Of a stretch of DNA of 37,338 nucleotides, positions 8,545 through 16,796 are shown piece after piece. Numbering within the stretch: the first letter of the stretch is position 1; every line of letters begins with the position of its first letter. Under the pieces are notes generated by a model that had not been told where the DNA came from, ran no database searches, and saw only the letters and a list, made by a program, of their open reading frames with translations. The DNA comes from Thermoplasmata archaeon (GTDB lineage: Archaea; Thermoplasmatota; Thermoplasmata; Halarchaeoplasmatales; Halarchaeoplasmataceae), in NCBI GenBank assembly GCA_003555395.1, contig PWHU01000046.1, positions 1 to 37,338 on the forward strand, written 5' to 3'. Both the position numbers and the translations under genes were made by a program.

Positions 8545-9435
8545 TCATCTTAACGCTTTTACCATGAACAGACAAGGATTGCCTTCATCCCATAGAGTAG
8601 GTAGCTCCTCCAACGGTATGAATCCCCTGGATCGATAGAACGCTCTAGTCTTTCTATAACCTTGGTCGGGATGAGACGGCGCTAGAGTTTTAACAGTGAG
8701 GTACTTCTTTCCCTGATCTTCAGCTTCATCTTCTATCTCCTCGACCAGCCTCTTCCCTATACCTCTACCTTGAAGTTCTTCACGCACACCCACTACGTAG
8801 ATCTCGCCGGTGAATTCGTTGTGGTCTTTTAGAGCTATAAAGCCCACGACCGTGGTCCCTATTCTAGCGGATACAAAATACATGTCTCTAACTTTTCTAA
8901 TATGATCCCCTACGGCTTTCTCAATGCCGAAATATTCAGTAAGTTCATCTAATATCTTTTTACAAATATCGCTTTTCACATCCGGATCATCCTCTTCTTG
9001 GAATTGAACAAATCGGAATACATCTTCATCGACGCGATCGTGCATCTTCTGGCATCTTTCTATCCACAACTCTTTGAACTTTCCCTCTTCTACTATCCTA
9101 TCTTTTAGATCCGCAATAGATTCCAAACCTTCCTTTTCACACCAATCAACACAGATCAAGTATTCCAGCCAGTCCATATCCTCTTTGTCTTCATAGACTT
9201 CGACTTCGTGTTCCCCTCTTTTCCAGAGTGTAAAAGCTCGGTGATGACCGTCGGTAAAAAAGAGCTTATCACCGATATATTTGACCGGCAGCGGACCTAT
9301 ATCTACTTTGTTTTCTTCTACATATTTCAACCTTTGAGAACTGAGATACAGCTCGCTGGGCAGGATCTTCGATAATTTGATCCATCTTTTCTCTTTTTCA
9401 TTCTCTTCCATGTTCAAAATAAAGTATAGAAACAA
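8545..9435 (-). CDS. GNAT-family N-acetyltransferase with N-terminal ParB/Srx-like domain
   Basis: N-terminal LPVKYIGDKLFFTDGHHRAFTLWKRGEHEVEVYED; C-terminal IYVVGVREELQGRGIGKRLVEEIEDEAEDQGKKYLTVKT...TRAFYRSRGF (GNAT motif A RGIGK). Likely start at MEENEKEKRW. Confidence 0.85.
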   Translation of the reverse strand: MFLYFILNMEENEKEKRWIKLSKILPSELYLSSQRLKYVEENKVDIGPLPVKYIGDKLFFTDGHHRAFTLWKRGEHEVEVYEDKEDMDWLEYLICVDWCEKEGLESIADLKDRIVEEGKFKELWIERCQKMHDRVDEDVFRFVQFQEEDDPDVKSDICKKILDELTEYFGIEKAVGDHIRKVRDMYFVSARIGTTVVGFIALKDHNEFTGEIYVVGVREELQGRGIGKRLVEEIEDEAEDQGKKYLTVKTLAPSHPDQGYRKTRAFYRSRGFIPLEELPTLWDEGNPCLFMVKALR

Positions 9436-9437
9436 GT

Positions 9438-10379
9438 TCAGCCGTTGAAAAGTCTGTTAGTCATCCATCTAGCGTTGAACTCGACGAGGTCACTGTAATC
9501 CTCGCCGGTCCCAACGAATAGCATCGGCCTTCCCACTGCGTGCCCTATGGATAATGCTGCGCCTCCTTTAGCGTCGGCGTCGATTTTGGTTAAGATCACA
9601 CCGTCTATGCCTACGGACTTTTCGAACTCTTTAGCCTGTTCTACGGCGTCGTTACCTGCTAGAGCATCGCCTACGAAGATTATCATATCTGGTTCTGCAA
9701 CCCTCTTGATCTTCTCCATCTCGTTCATCAAATTTTGATTGGTCTGCATCCTGCCCGCCGTATCGATCAGAACAACGTCCTTACCCCTTGCTTCAGCATG
9801 TTCCAGAGCATCATATGCAACGGCAGCCGGGTCACTGCCTTTAGAATGCTTTATCACTTTCACGCCGAGGTTGTCGCCGTGCTGCTGTATCTGTTCTAGG
9901 GCTCCGGCTCTAAAAGTATCTGAAGCTGCGAGAACACAACTGTAATCTTGATCCAGCATCCTTTTAGCTATCTTTGCGATGGTCGTAGTTTTACCGGTCC
10001 CGTTCACTCCGACGAACATTATAGAAAAGGGTTTATCCGCCTTTTCGATCTCTTCGTCGAAGTCGATCTCTTCGACTTTAAGTGCGGATCTAACCGCTTT
10101 TTTTAAACTAGCTTCGACGACCTCTTTCATCTCGTACTTCCGGCTTATCTTCTCCCCTACAAGATCTTCCTTGACAGTTTCCTGGATCTCTTCAGCAACC
10201 GGTAAAGCCACATCGGCCTCTAGAAGAGATACTTTCAGATCCCAAAGGATGTCTTCTATCTTACTCTCTTTTATCTTCGAGCCCCATCCGTCGACAAAGG
10301 CTTCTTCCGGTGACTCCCCCACCTCCTTTTTGCTAGATTTCGTCAATCCGGATAACTTATCTTTTAATTTCTCAAACAT
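9438..10379 (-). CDS. ftsY: Signal recognition particle receptor FtsY
   Basis: 313 aa; GVNGTGKTTTIAKIA, DTFRAGALEQ, DTAGRMQTNQNLMNEMEKI, LTKIDADAKGGAALS, GTGEDYSDLVEF. Confidence 0.98.
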   Translation of the reverse strand: MFEKLKDKLSGLTKSSKKEVGESPEEAFVDGWGSKIKESKIEDILWDLKVSLLEADVALPVAEEIQETVKEDLVGEKISRKYEMKEVVEASLKKAVRSALKVEEIDFDEEIEKADKPFSIMFVGVNGTGKTTTIAKIAKRMLDQDYSCVLAASDTFRAGALEQIQQHGDNLGVKVIKHSKGSDPAAVAYDALEHAEARGKDVVLIDTAGRMQTNQNLMNEMEKIKRVAEPDMIIFVGDALAGNDAVEQAKEFEKSVGIDGVILTKIDADAKGGAALSIGHAVGRPMLFVGTGEDYSDLVEFNARWMTNRLFNG

Positions 10380-10426
10380 ATTTACATCTGATCAAAGTGT
10401 GAATTCGCCTTCATGGCCTGCTGATC

Positions 10427-10897
10427 CTAACGTAAGACCTGTCCGCCGCCTTGTTGCTGTTCCTGCTGCTTTCTCTGCAGTTCCTGATATTCCTGTCTGA
10501 CCTCATTTTCAAGTTCGTCTGCGCTCTCGTTCAATTCATCTATATCTTCCTGAAGTTCCTGCTTTTCGTCTCCGATCTTATCCTTCTTTCTATCGATTAT
10601 CTCCAATGCGTCTTCTATTTCCCTTTCGGCCGAAAGTTCGGCACCGAGCCCTATCAAGACCTGTTCGTTGTTGCTGACTTCAGTATATATATAGGAATCG
10701 GCCCCTACAGGTACCAAAACTTCTGCACCCTCGTCTTCTTTTTTGTAGTTCTCCATTGTCTTTTTGGCTTCGTCGTGTCTTTTGATCTTTTCGTTCAATA
10801 ACTCTTTCTGCTGCTGCAGAGCTTCCACTTGATTCCTCATTGCTTCCAAGGTCGATACTTTTTGCTGTAACTCATGTTGGTTAACCACTCTATTCAT
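10427..10897 (-). CDS. pfdA: Prefoldin subunit alpha
   Basis: 156 aa coiled coil with central VLVPVGADSYIYTEVSNNEQVLIGLGAELSAEREIEDALEII; between rpl18a and ftsY as in many archaea. Confidence 0.93.
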   Translation of the reverse strand: MNRVVNQHELQQKVSTLEAMRNQVEALQQQKELLNEKIKRHDEAKKTMENYKKEDEGAEVLVPVGADSYIYTEVSNNEQVLIGLGAELSAEREIEDALEIIDRKKDKIGDEKQELQEDIDELNESADELENEVRQEYQELQRKQQEQQQGGGQVLR

Positions 10898-11142
10898 GCC
10901 TCCTTTTCAATCTTGGTTCTTATCAAATAATCCTCTACTTCGTCCTCGCTTACTTCCTCGGTAGCGTAGATCTTTATGTTCGTTCTCTTAGTACGGTGCT
11001 TACTACCAAACAGTGAGTAGACTTTCTCTATGGCTTCTTCTCTCGTCTCGCTTATGATCTCTTTGGAAAAGCGCTGGAACTCTCCTTTCCTTTTTCCCAT
11101 TCTGAATTTTCCCTTTACTCTGTGTACTTTCATACGATTCAC
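10894..11142 (-). CDS. rpl18a: Large-subunit ribosomal protein L18Ae/LX (eL20)
   Basis: [70 protein letters not shown]-type overlap with pfdA. Confidence 0.93.
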   Translation of the reverse strand: MNRMKVHRVKGKFRMGKRKGEFQRFSKEIISETREEAIEKVYSLFGSKHRTKRTNIKIYATEEVSEDEVEDYLIRTKIEKEA

Positions 11143-11237
11143 CTTGTATAAGGATTATAACAGTAGCCAATTATGGGAGTGGTATTAAAAATTACCCCCG
11201 TACCTGTTTACCGTTTGATTTAAGTTCTTACACAACT

Positions 11238-11246
11238 AATATATAC
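11238..11246 (+). promoter_or_regulatory. TATA-like element for L15e gene
   Basis: AATATATAC immediately upstream of the track ATG at 11250; expected TSS about 11268-11272. Confidence 0.5.
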
Positions 11247-11342
11247 TACATGCATGTAAAAGTTAGCCAAGTCGCGGGGTATGACCCGCAGGAGATGTGC
11301 CCTATTCAGGGTGAATCCATAAACGAGAAGAACGTGATAAAT

Positions 11343-11969
11343 ATGTCTGAAGAATTCAGCGGCGAAGAAAAAGAAGAAGAGACTGTCGAAACGCATCCGA
11401 GCATGTACAAGTACATCGAAAAGGCCTGGGAAAAGCCAAAAGAAGGTTTTTTGAAGGAACTCCAGCGCAATCGTTTAAAGAGATGGAGAAGAGAAGACAA
11501 TTTCATAAGGATAGATAGGCCAACTAGATTAGACAAGGCTCGAAAATTGGGCTACAAAGCAAAGCAGGGTTTTGTTCTTGCAAGGGCCAAGGTGAGAAGA
11601 GGTAACCTAAGAAAATCTAGACCCACCGGCGGCAGAGGACCTAGACGCATGGGTGTCAAGAAGATCACGCCCAAAAAGAACCTCCAGTGGATCGCGGAGG
11701 AAAGGACCTCGAAAAAATATCCCAATCTGAGAGTTCTGAACTCTTACTGGGTAGGAGAGGACGGCCGGAACAAGTACTTCGAAGTCATAATGGTGGACCC
11801 GGACCATCCTTCTATCAAGAACGACTCCGATATAAATTGGATCTGTGATCAAAAACAAAAAGGCAGGGCTTTCCGTGGAAAAACCTCAGCCGGTAAAAAG
11901 TCTAGAGGGCTGAGGAGCAGGGGAAAAGGCGCAGAAAAATCAAGACCTTCCGAAAGCAAAAAGAGCTGA
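11343..11969 (+). CDS. rpl15e: Large-subunit ribosomal protein L15e (eL15)
   Basis: [133 protein letters not shown]...[26 protein letters not shown]. Track ORF starts at 11250; ATG at 11343 preferred; L15e core begins at 11403. Confidence 0.95.
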   Translation: MSEEFSGEEKEEETVETHPSMYKYIEKAWEKPKEGFLKELQRNRLKRWRREDNFIRIDRPTRLDKARKLGYKAKQGFVLARAKVRRGNLRKSRPTGGRGPRRMGVKKITPKKNLQWIAEERTSKKYPNLRVLNSYWVGEDGRNKYFEVIMVDPDHPSIKNDSDINWICDQKQKGRAFRGKTSAGKKSRGLRSRGKGAEKSRPSESKKS

Positions 11970-13031
11970 TCAGAACTCTTTGTCCTCCCCGCCAAATTCG
12001 GGAAAAGGCCTTGAAGGAGCTTCGTCGGCTTCGGTGAAAAACTCCAGATCATCATCTTCTATGTCCTCTACAGGATATCTTTTATTCAGTATACTCTTTA
12101 TCTTTTCCTTGAGTTCTTCAAGATTATCCTCTTTCAAAGCCGATATCTTCAGCCTGTCCGTCTCGCTCTCCTGTATATCCATCTTGTTTTCTACTTCGAT
12201 CAACCCTATTTCCGACATATCCTCTTTGATCTCTTGACAGAGCTTTTCCTGCTTCTCCATGGGATAGCCACATGTTTCCGTAGGATCGTAAAGAAAGACG
12301 ATAACATCGGCAAGACTCTCTATAGCTTTAACCGCCTGCAATTCTATCTCATTTCTTTCCTCCTTAGGACGATCAAGCATACCAGGAGTGTCGAGCAGCT
12401 GGCATTTTTGATAACCTAAGTAAAAATGGCCTATGCCCACTTCTTTGGTCGTGAACGGATAGGTAGCGATCTTAGGTTTACCGCTTGATATCTTGGAAAC
12501 CAGCTCCGATTTCCCCACGTTAGGGTATCCTGCTACCACCACAGTCGGTTCTTCCGTTCGAATATCCGGCAGTGAATTCAATTTTTTCCTAGCCGCCTCT
12601 AGAAACTTTAACTCCCCGTTCACCTGCTTCAGAAAAGAGTCGGTTCTGGCATAGGCTTTCCTCCTGATCCTCTCTATCTCGTCCAAGTCATCTTCGGAAA
12701 CGACTTCTCTAGCGGCCTCCATCATCGTTCTTTTCACCCTCCGTTTGGCCCAGTTTATGGCCCCGATGCTCCTCTTGAAATCGTCGAGACCGATGGTGAT
12801 ATCTATGATTTCACGATAAAATTCAGGCAACGCTTCCAAAGTTGGAAATTCATCTTCGTATCGCCCTATGGTATCTTCTATGGTATGAGCAATAGAATTT
12901 AATTTCGCTGAGACCGTTTTCTTTTTCCTCTCGATAGGCGTATTTCCTCTTTTGGTCTTTTTAGAAGCCCGTCCAAAGGCCTTGTCTAATAGCTGTTCGG
13001 CGTTCAGCACAGGTGTTATCTTGAAATCCAT
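11970..13031 (-). CDS. NOG1-like GTP-binding protein
   Basis: VVAGYPNVGKSELVSKISSGKPKIATYPFTTKEVGIGHF, DTPGMLDRPKEERNEIELQAV, SALKEDN; start at MDFKITPVLNAEQLLDKAF (13031) preferred over the track start 13112, which lies beyond a minus-strand TATA-like TTTTTAATAC. Confidence 0.92.
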   Translation of the reverse strand: MDFKITPVLNAEQLLDKAFGRASKKTKRGNTPIERKKKTVSAKLNSIAHTIEDTIGRYEDEFPTLEALPEFYREIIDITIGLDDFKRSIGAINWAKRRVKRTMMEAAREVVSEDDLDEIERIRRKAYARTDSFLKQVNGELKFLEAARKKLNSLPDIRTEEPTVVVAGYPNVGKSELVSKISSGKPKIATYPFTTKEVGIGHFYLGYQKCQLLDTPGMLDRPKEERNEIELQAVKAIESLADVIVFLYDPTETCGYPMEKQEKLCQEIKEDMSEIGLIEVENKMDIQESETDRLKISALKEDNLEELKEKIKSILNKRYPVEDIEDDDLEFFTEADEAPSRPFPEFGGEDKEF

Positions 13032-13114
13032 ATCTGCCTTTACTCCGAAGGTGATGAATAAGGTTAACGGTCGGGCGAAAAGTATTAAAAAGGAGTGAGT
13101 TTTACACCCCATAG

Positions 13115-13933
13115 GTGCTCCAAATGCAAGAAGGAGATCTAATTTACGTGGATTATGATATCTGGATAATGCCAGATGAAGAAGACGAAGAACCCCTCCT
13201 CTTCGATACTACCGACGATGAGAAGGCCAAGGAGAATGATATATATGAAGAGGGTGAGATTTATGGTGCTAGACCCATCCTATTGGGTGGTGGGCATTTA
13301 ACAGAGGGTTTTGAAGAAGCTCTGATGGAAAAAGGAGTCGATGAAGAAGATTCAGTGGAGGTGCCTCCCGAAAAGGGCATAGGTATGCGGGATCCCGAAA
13401 ACATCGAACTCTTCAGCAGAAGGGAGATGAAGAGAAGAGACATCGACCCGGTTGAAGGTAAAGAAGTCGAGATCGATAATCGACGCGGAACCATCATCCA
13501 AGCCACCGCAGGTAGGGTGAGAATAGACTTCAACCATCCTCTCGCCGGTAAGACCTTGAAATACGATTTCAAGATCGTCGATAAACCAGAAAGTCTGGAA
13601 GAGATAGCTGAAGGCATATTGATAATGGACTATAATGACAGCGATTTCAAGGTGAAAGAAACCGAGGACGGATTAGATATCACACTACCAGAACAATGCA
13701 AGTATGATCAAAACTGGTTCGTGGCAAAATACAGGGTCGTAGGCGACTTGAGAGATCATCTAGACGTCAAACGGATAAGGTTCATAGAAGAGTACGTACA
13801 AGATGAGGACGAAGGAGATATCGAAGAGGAATTAGATGATCTGGAGGATGAGGATCTGCTTGATGACGAAGAAAGCGATGGATCAGAGGAAGAAGAACAG
13901 GAAGAGGACGAAAGTGAAGACAGCGAAGAATAA
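13115..13933 (+). CDS. FKBP-type (SlyD-like) peptidyl-prolyl cis-trans isomerase with acidic C-terminal tail
   Basis: GDLIYVDYDIWI...GARPILLGGGHLTEGFEEALMEKGVDEEDSVEVPPEKGIGMRDPENIELFSRREM...TGRVRIDFNHPLAGKTLKYDFKIV-like core (here TAGRVRIDFNHPLAGK). Start GTG 13115 or ATG 13124. Confidence 0.93.
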   Translation: MLQMQEGDLIYVDYDIWIMPDEEDEEPLLFDTTDDEKAKENDIYEEGEIYGARPILLGGGHLTEGFEEALMEKGVDEEDSVEVPPEKGIGMRDPENIELFSRREMKRRDIDPVEGKEVEIDNRRGTIIQATAGRVRIDFNHPLAGKTLKYDFKIVDKPESLEEIAEGILIMDYNDSDFKVKETEDGLDITLPEQCKYDQNWFVAKYRVVGDLRDHLDVKRIRFIEEYVQDEDEGDIEEELDDLEDEDLLDDEESDGSEEEEQEEDESEDSEE

Positions 13934-13977
13934 AACACAAAAAAACCTTTTAACTTTCTTTAATCACCTAGTACTAT

Positions 13978-14214
13978 TTGGTCGGGAGTAATATGGGGAT
14001 AAAAGTCACTTTGAGAGAATGGATAATACTACTTATCATGTTCAGCGTATTTATAGCTATAACAGGAGTTTTGATCACTTTTTATTTTGATATCCCGGGC
14101 CCTCTTGTGATGATGGTCGTTCTGATCGTCGTGTTCGTAGCCTTTAAGCTTTACAAGTGGAATAAAGAAGATACTGTCGATCACGAAGAAGACGACCTAA
14201 ATCAAGAGGAGTGA
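13978..14214 (+). CDS. Small membrane protein (2 TM)
   Basis: 78 aa; two hydrophobic helices then an acidic tail; likely start ATG 13993 (MGIKVTLREWIILLIMFSVFIAITGVLITFYFDIPGPLVMMVVLIVVFVAFKLY). Confidence 0.6.
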   Translation: MVGSNMGIKVTLREWIILLIMFSVFIAITGVLITFYFDIPGPLVMMVVLIVVFVAFKLYKWNKEDTVDHEEDDLNQEE

Positions 14215-15978
14215 AAAAAGCACTAGTATGATGAAGAACCCAGCCTTTATCACTCTTTTATCTTCTAGAAGGTAAAACCATGCTGTAGTACCTACGGATA
14301 AAGATATTATCAAAATCAGAGACAGTAAAGAGAAATTGAAGATTAGGGGGAAGAGTAAGAGCGGAACGATAAAAGCGGTATAAAGTTTGCTAGGATCGGT
14401 ATCGGGGACCATCTCGGATATCTTAGACCAAAAGTGTGTTTTAGAAACGCTGAAAAGAGATAGAAAAACCATACCGATAACTACCCAGAGTAAGATAACA
14501 AAAGTCTCGGATGTGATAGGAGGTGTTCTAAGAACTGTTTCATTGGAAGCGTATATCCACTCTCCTTCCGCGTGTTCAAGTATGAAAGCCACCCATGAAC
14601 CAGGCGTGTAATAGCCGATCAAAAAGGCTAAAGCGGCAAGCGTTCCGCCTTTGAACATCCCATTATACCTGTTTTTAGCTGATGTTGAAGAGAAGATCAA
14701 GGATAAAACTATCCAGATCAAAGCCAATATGAGAGTCCACCATCCTAAAACAAAGGCTATAAAAAGGGCACTTAACGCATATCCTGAAGCTAGTTGCTTG
14801 TAATGATATTTTGGAATTTCCCCGTTGGAAAGTGGATTATCTCTTACTTCATCTCTATCGTAAGCAAAAATTTCATCGATCAAAAATGAAAATTGAGAAA
14901 GGAAAAAAATTGCTACGAAACAAAATAATACGTATTGTACATGTAATATATGGAACGGATCAATTGCCCACCCCTGAGAGAAGTCACCGTCAATCAGGTG
15001 TAGAGAAGCTACCCCTATAAAACCTGCAGAGATCAGCAATGAGGAATCTAAAATAGGTATGCTCTTTAGCATCTTTAAGAGGGATTTTCTATAGCTGATA
15101 TACAACGATACGAACGCTACCAAAGCGCCGACCGCGAGAAAAACGAATCCAAAAAATAGATTGCTTTGATTGTACGCTAAATTTTGTGCTAGACCCATTC
15201 TAGGACCGACTGGAAAAACTTCCGCTTGTCTGTATCCGTGGGTAAAGAAAAACTCGTAATATTTCGCACCTACAGTGAACGAAAAGGTATCGAACAGAAC
15301 GATACTTTCGGGTTCTATCCTTATGATCCATTGGAGAGTTCCTATGATCCAGTAGGTGATCAACAATCCGTAATATGTCAAAGCCGTGAGTACTAAAGAT
15401 GCAAAAAATGACCTAGTTTTCTTCTCACCTCCATCAAACAAAGCCCTCAATCGCCCGGGTAGATCATTCTTAAGAGCTACATATGCCAAGGCGGCGATGA
15501 TCATGGCAAAGAACATCACCATCTGCCCTGTACTGGCGATATCCTCTGGCCTGTGAAAAGGGTTCACGATAAGGCTCCTAAGCATCGGCAGCATTTCATC
15601 CATAGCTAGATATCCATATTGAGCTCCAATTTCAGGACCGTACTCTCCAAGGATAAAATAATCCACTATCGGTGGTATAAGAAGAAGCCAAAAACCTATC
15701 AATATCACATTCCATACTTTCCGTATAGGGGTTTTTCTATTTAAAGGATAGATCAGCAGATAGATGATCAAGGAACCCAATAAAAATTCAGGATAAGCGA
15801 CGAAAACGTAATGGGCCATCTCGTAAATGTTGTACCATCCATGATCCTTTATCAGCGAATCTAAAAAAGAGCGGAAGGCTCCTAAAAGAAAGATATATAT
15901 CAAAGCTGTGGAGAGTGTGAATCTATCTTTTTCGAGCCAATCTAATAATATATCTCTCAAGCTCTTTTCTTCTGTCAT
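14197..15978 (-). CDS. Large polytopic membrane protein; C-terminal half UbiA-prenyltransferase-like
   Basis: 593 aa, many TM helices; LIDEIFAYDRDEVRDNPLSNGEIP resembles the UbiA NDxxDxxxDxxN-RPLxSG motif, followed by TSAKNRYNGMFKGGTLAALAFLIGYYTPG. Confidence 0.6.
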   Translation of the reverse strand: MTEEKSLRDILLDWLEKDRFTLSTALIYIFLLGAFRSFLDSLIKDHGWYNIYEMAHYVFVAYPEFLLGSLIIYLLIYPLNRKTPIRKVWNVILIGFWLLLIPPIVDYFILGEYGPEIGAQYGYLAMDEMLPMLRSLIVNPFHRPEDIASTGQMVMFFAMIIAALAYVALKNDLPGRLRALFDGGEKKTRSFFASLVLTALTYYGLLITYWIIGTLQWIIRIEPESIVLFDTFSFTVGAKYYEFFFTHGYRQAEVFPVGPRMGLAQNLAYNQSNLFFGFVFLAVGALVAFVSLYISYRKSLLKMLKSIPILDSSLLISAGFIGVASLHLIDGDFSQGWAIDPFHILHVQYVLFCFVAIFFLSQFSFLIDEIFAYDRDEVRDNPLSNGEIPKYHYKQLASGYALSALFIAFVLGWWTLILALIWIVLSLIFSSTSAKNRYNGMFKGGTLAALAFLIGYYTPGSWVAFILEHAEGEWIYASNETVLRTPPITSETFVILLWVVIGMVFLSLFSVSKTHFWSKISEMVPDTDPSKLYTAFIVPLLLFPLIFNFSLLSLILIISLSVGTTAWFYLLEDKRVIKAGFFIILVLFSLLLI

Positions 15979-16036
15979 CTGTACATGTAGATGAATTATG
16001 TAATAAATATTCTTTGCTCTGGACCAAAATCTGAAG

Positions 16037-16111
16037 CGGGCGTAGGGGGATTCGAACCCCCGTTCTACAGCTTAGGAGGCTGTCGCCATATCCAGACTAG
16101 GCCACACGCCC
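16037..16111 (-). tRNA. tRNA-Arg (anticodon CCT)
   Basis: Minus: GGGCGTGTGGCCTAGTCTGGATATGGCGACAGCCTCCTAAGCTGTAGAACGGGGGTTCGAATCCCCCTACGCCCG; 7-bp acceptor with one G-U, anticodon stem ACAGC/GCTGT with loop CTCCTAA, T-arm GGGGG TTCGAAT CCCCC; no encoded CCA. Confidence 0.95.
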
Positions 16112-16273
16112 ACCATGTTATAAGATGCAAGAATGGAACTCATAATTAAAATTTTACTTGTGAAAAAGGTCAGTGTAAGTGAAGAGCACATAGATCCTTC
16201 GATAATCTCTTCCTCGAAAAGATAAATTATATATCATCCTCTTACTATATCATAAACAGGAGAGTGATTAAAG

Positions 16274-16750
16274 ATGACTAAAATCAAAAGAAAAGGAGAA
16301 AAGACACTGATCAGTCTTGAGTATAAAGGCCCTATAGAAGAACTTCCTTTAAAAGATTATATCAAGGATCTAAAGAAATGGGCTAAAAAGAAAAAGGCGA
16401 AAGCCTATGGAAAACCGATCTTGTTTTATTACCACCCTTTCAACGAGATGAAGGAAGAAAGGTTCAGAATCGATATAGCTAAGCCGATAAAAAAATTGAG
16501 AAAGGCCGGCGATGGTTACAAGCTTAAGTTCCTGCCTCCTATGAAAGTCGCGTCAAAGAATTTTAAGGGCGAGCCTTTAGACTACCCCAAGGTCTACGAA
16601 GAAATGTACGATTGGATAGAACAAAAGGGCTACAAACCTTTTGGAAACAGGATGGAAGTTATAAATGATTTTTCTAAAGATGAGGAAGGCGAACTCAACA
16701 TTAAAAGTCAGATCCAGATACCTGTAGAAAAGTGGAAAAAGAAAAGATAG
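16274..16750 (+). CDS. GyrI-like small-molecule-binding domain protein
   Basis: 158 aa; YKGPIEELPLKDYIKDLKKWAKKKKAKAYGKPILFYYHPFNEMKEERFRIDIAKPI...KFLPPMKVASKNFKGEPLDYPKVYEEMYDWIEQKGYKPFG resembles the GyrI/AraC-effector fold; TATA and AGGAGAG upstream. Confidence 0.75.
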   Translation: MTKIKRKGEKTLISLEYKGPIEELPLKDYIKDLKKWAKKKKAKAYGKPILFYYHPFNEMKEERFRIDIAKPIKKLRKAGDGYKLKFLPPMKVASKNFKGEPLDYPKVYEEMYDWIEQKGYKPFGNRMEVINDFSKDEEGELNIKSQIQIPVEKWKKKR

Positions 16751-16796
16751 GAAAAGTTTTAGGATTGATATAAGACCGACCACATCCGTGAGCCGA

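Noticed and set aside
9979-10500. 173-aa plus-strand ORF
   Set aside because: Antisense to ftsY and pfdA, both strongly supported; Ser/Phe-rich composition typical of shadow ORFs.
16112-16273. Second RNA gene between tRNA-Arg and the GyrI-like gene
   Set aside because: AT-rich sequence with several TATA-like elements; no foldable tRNA or other known RNA structure identified.
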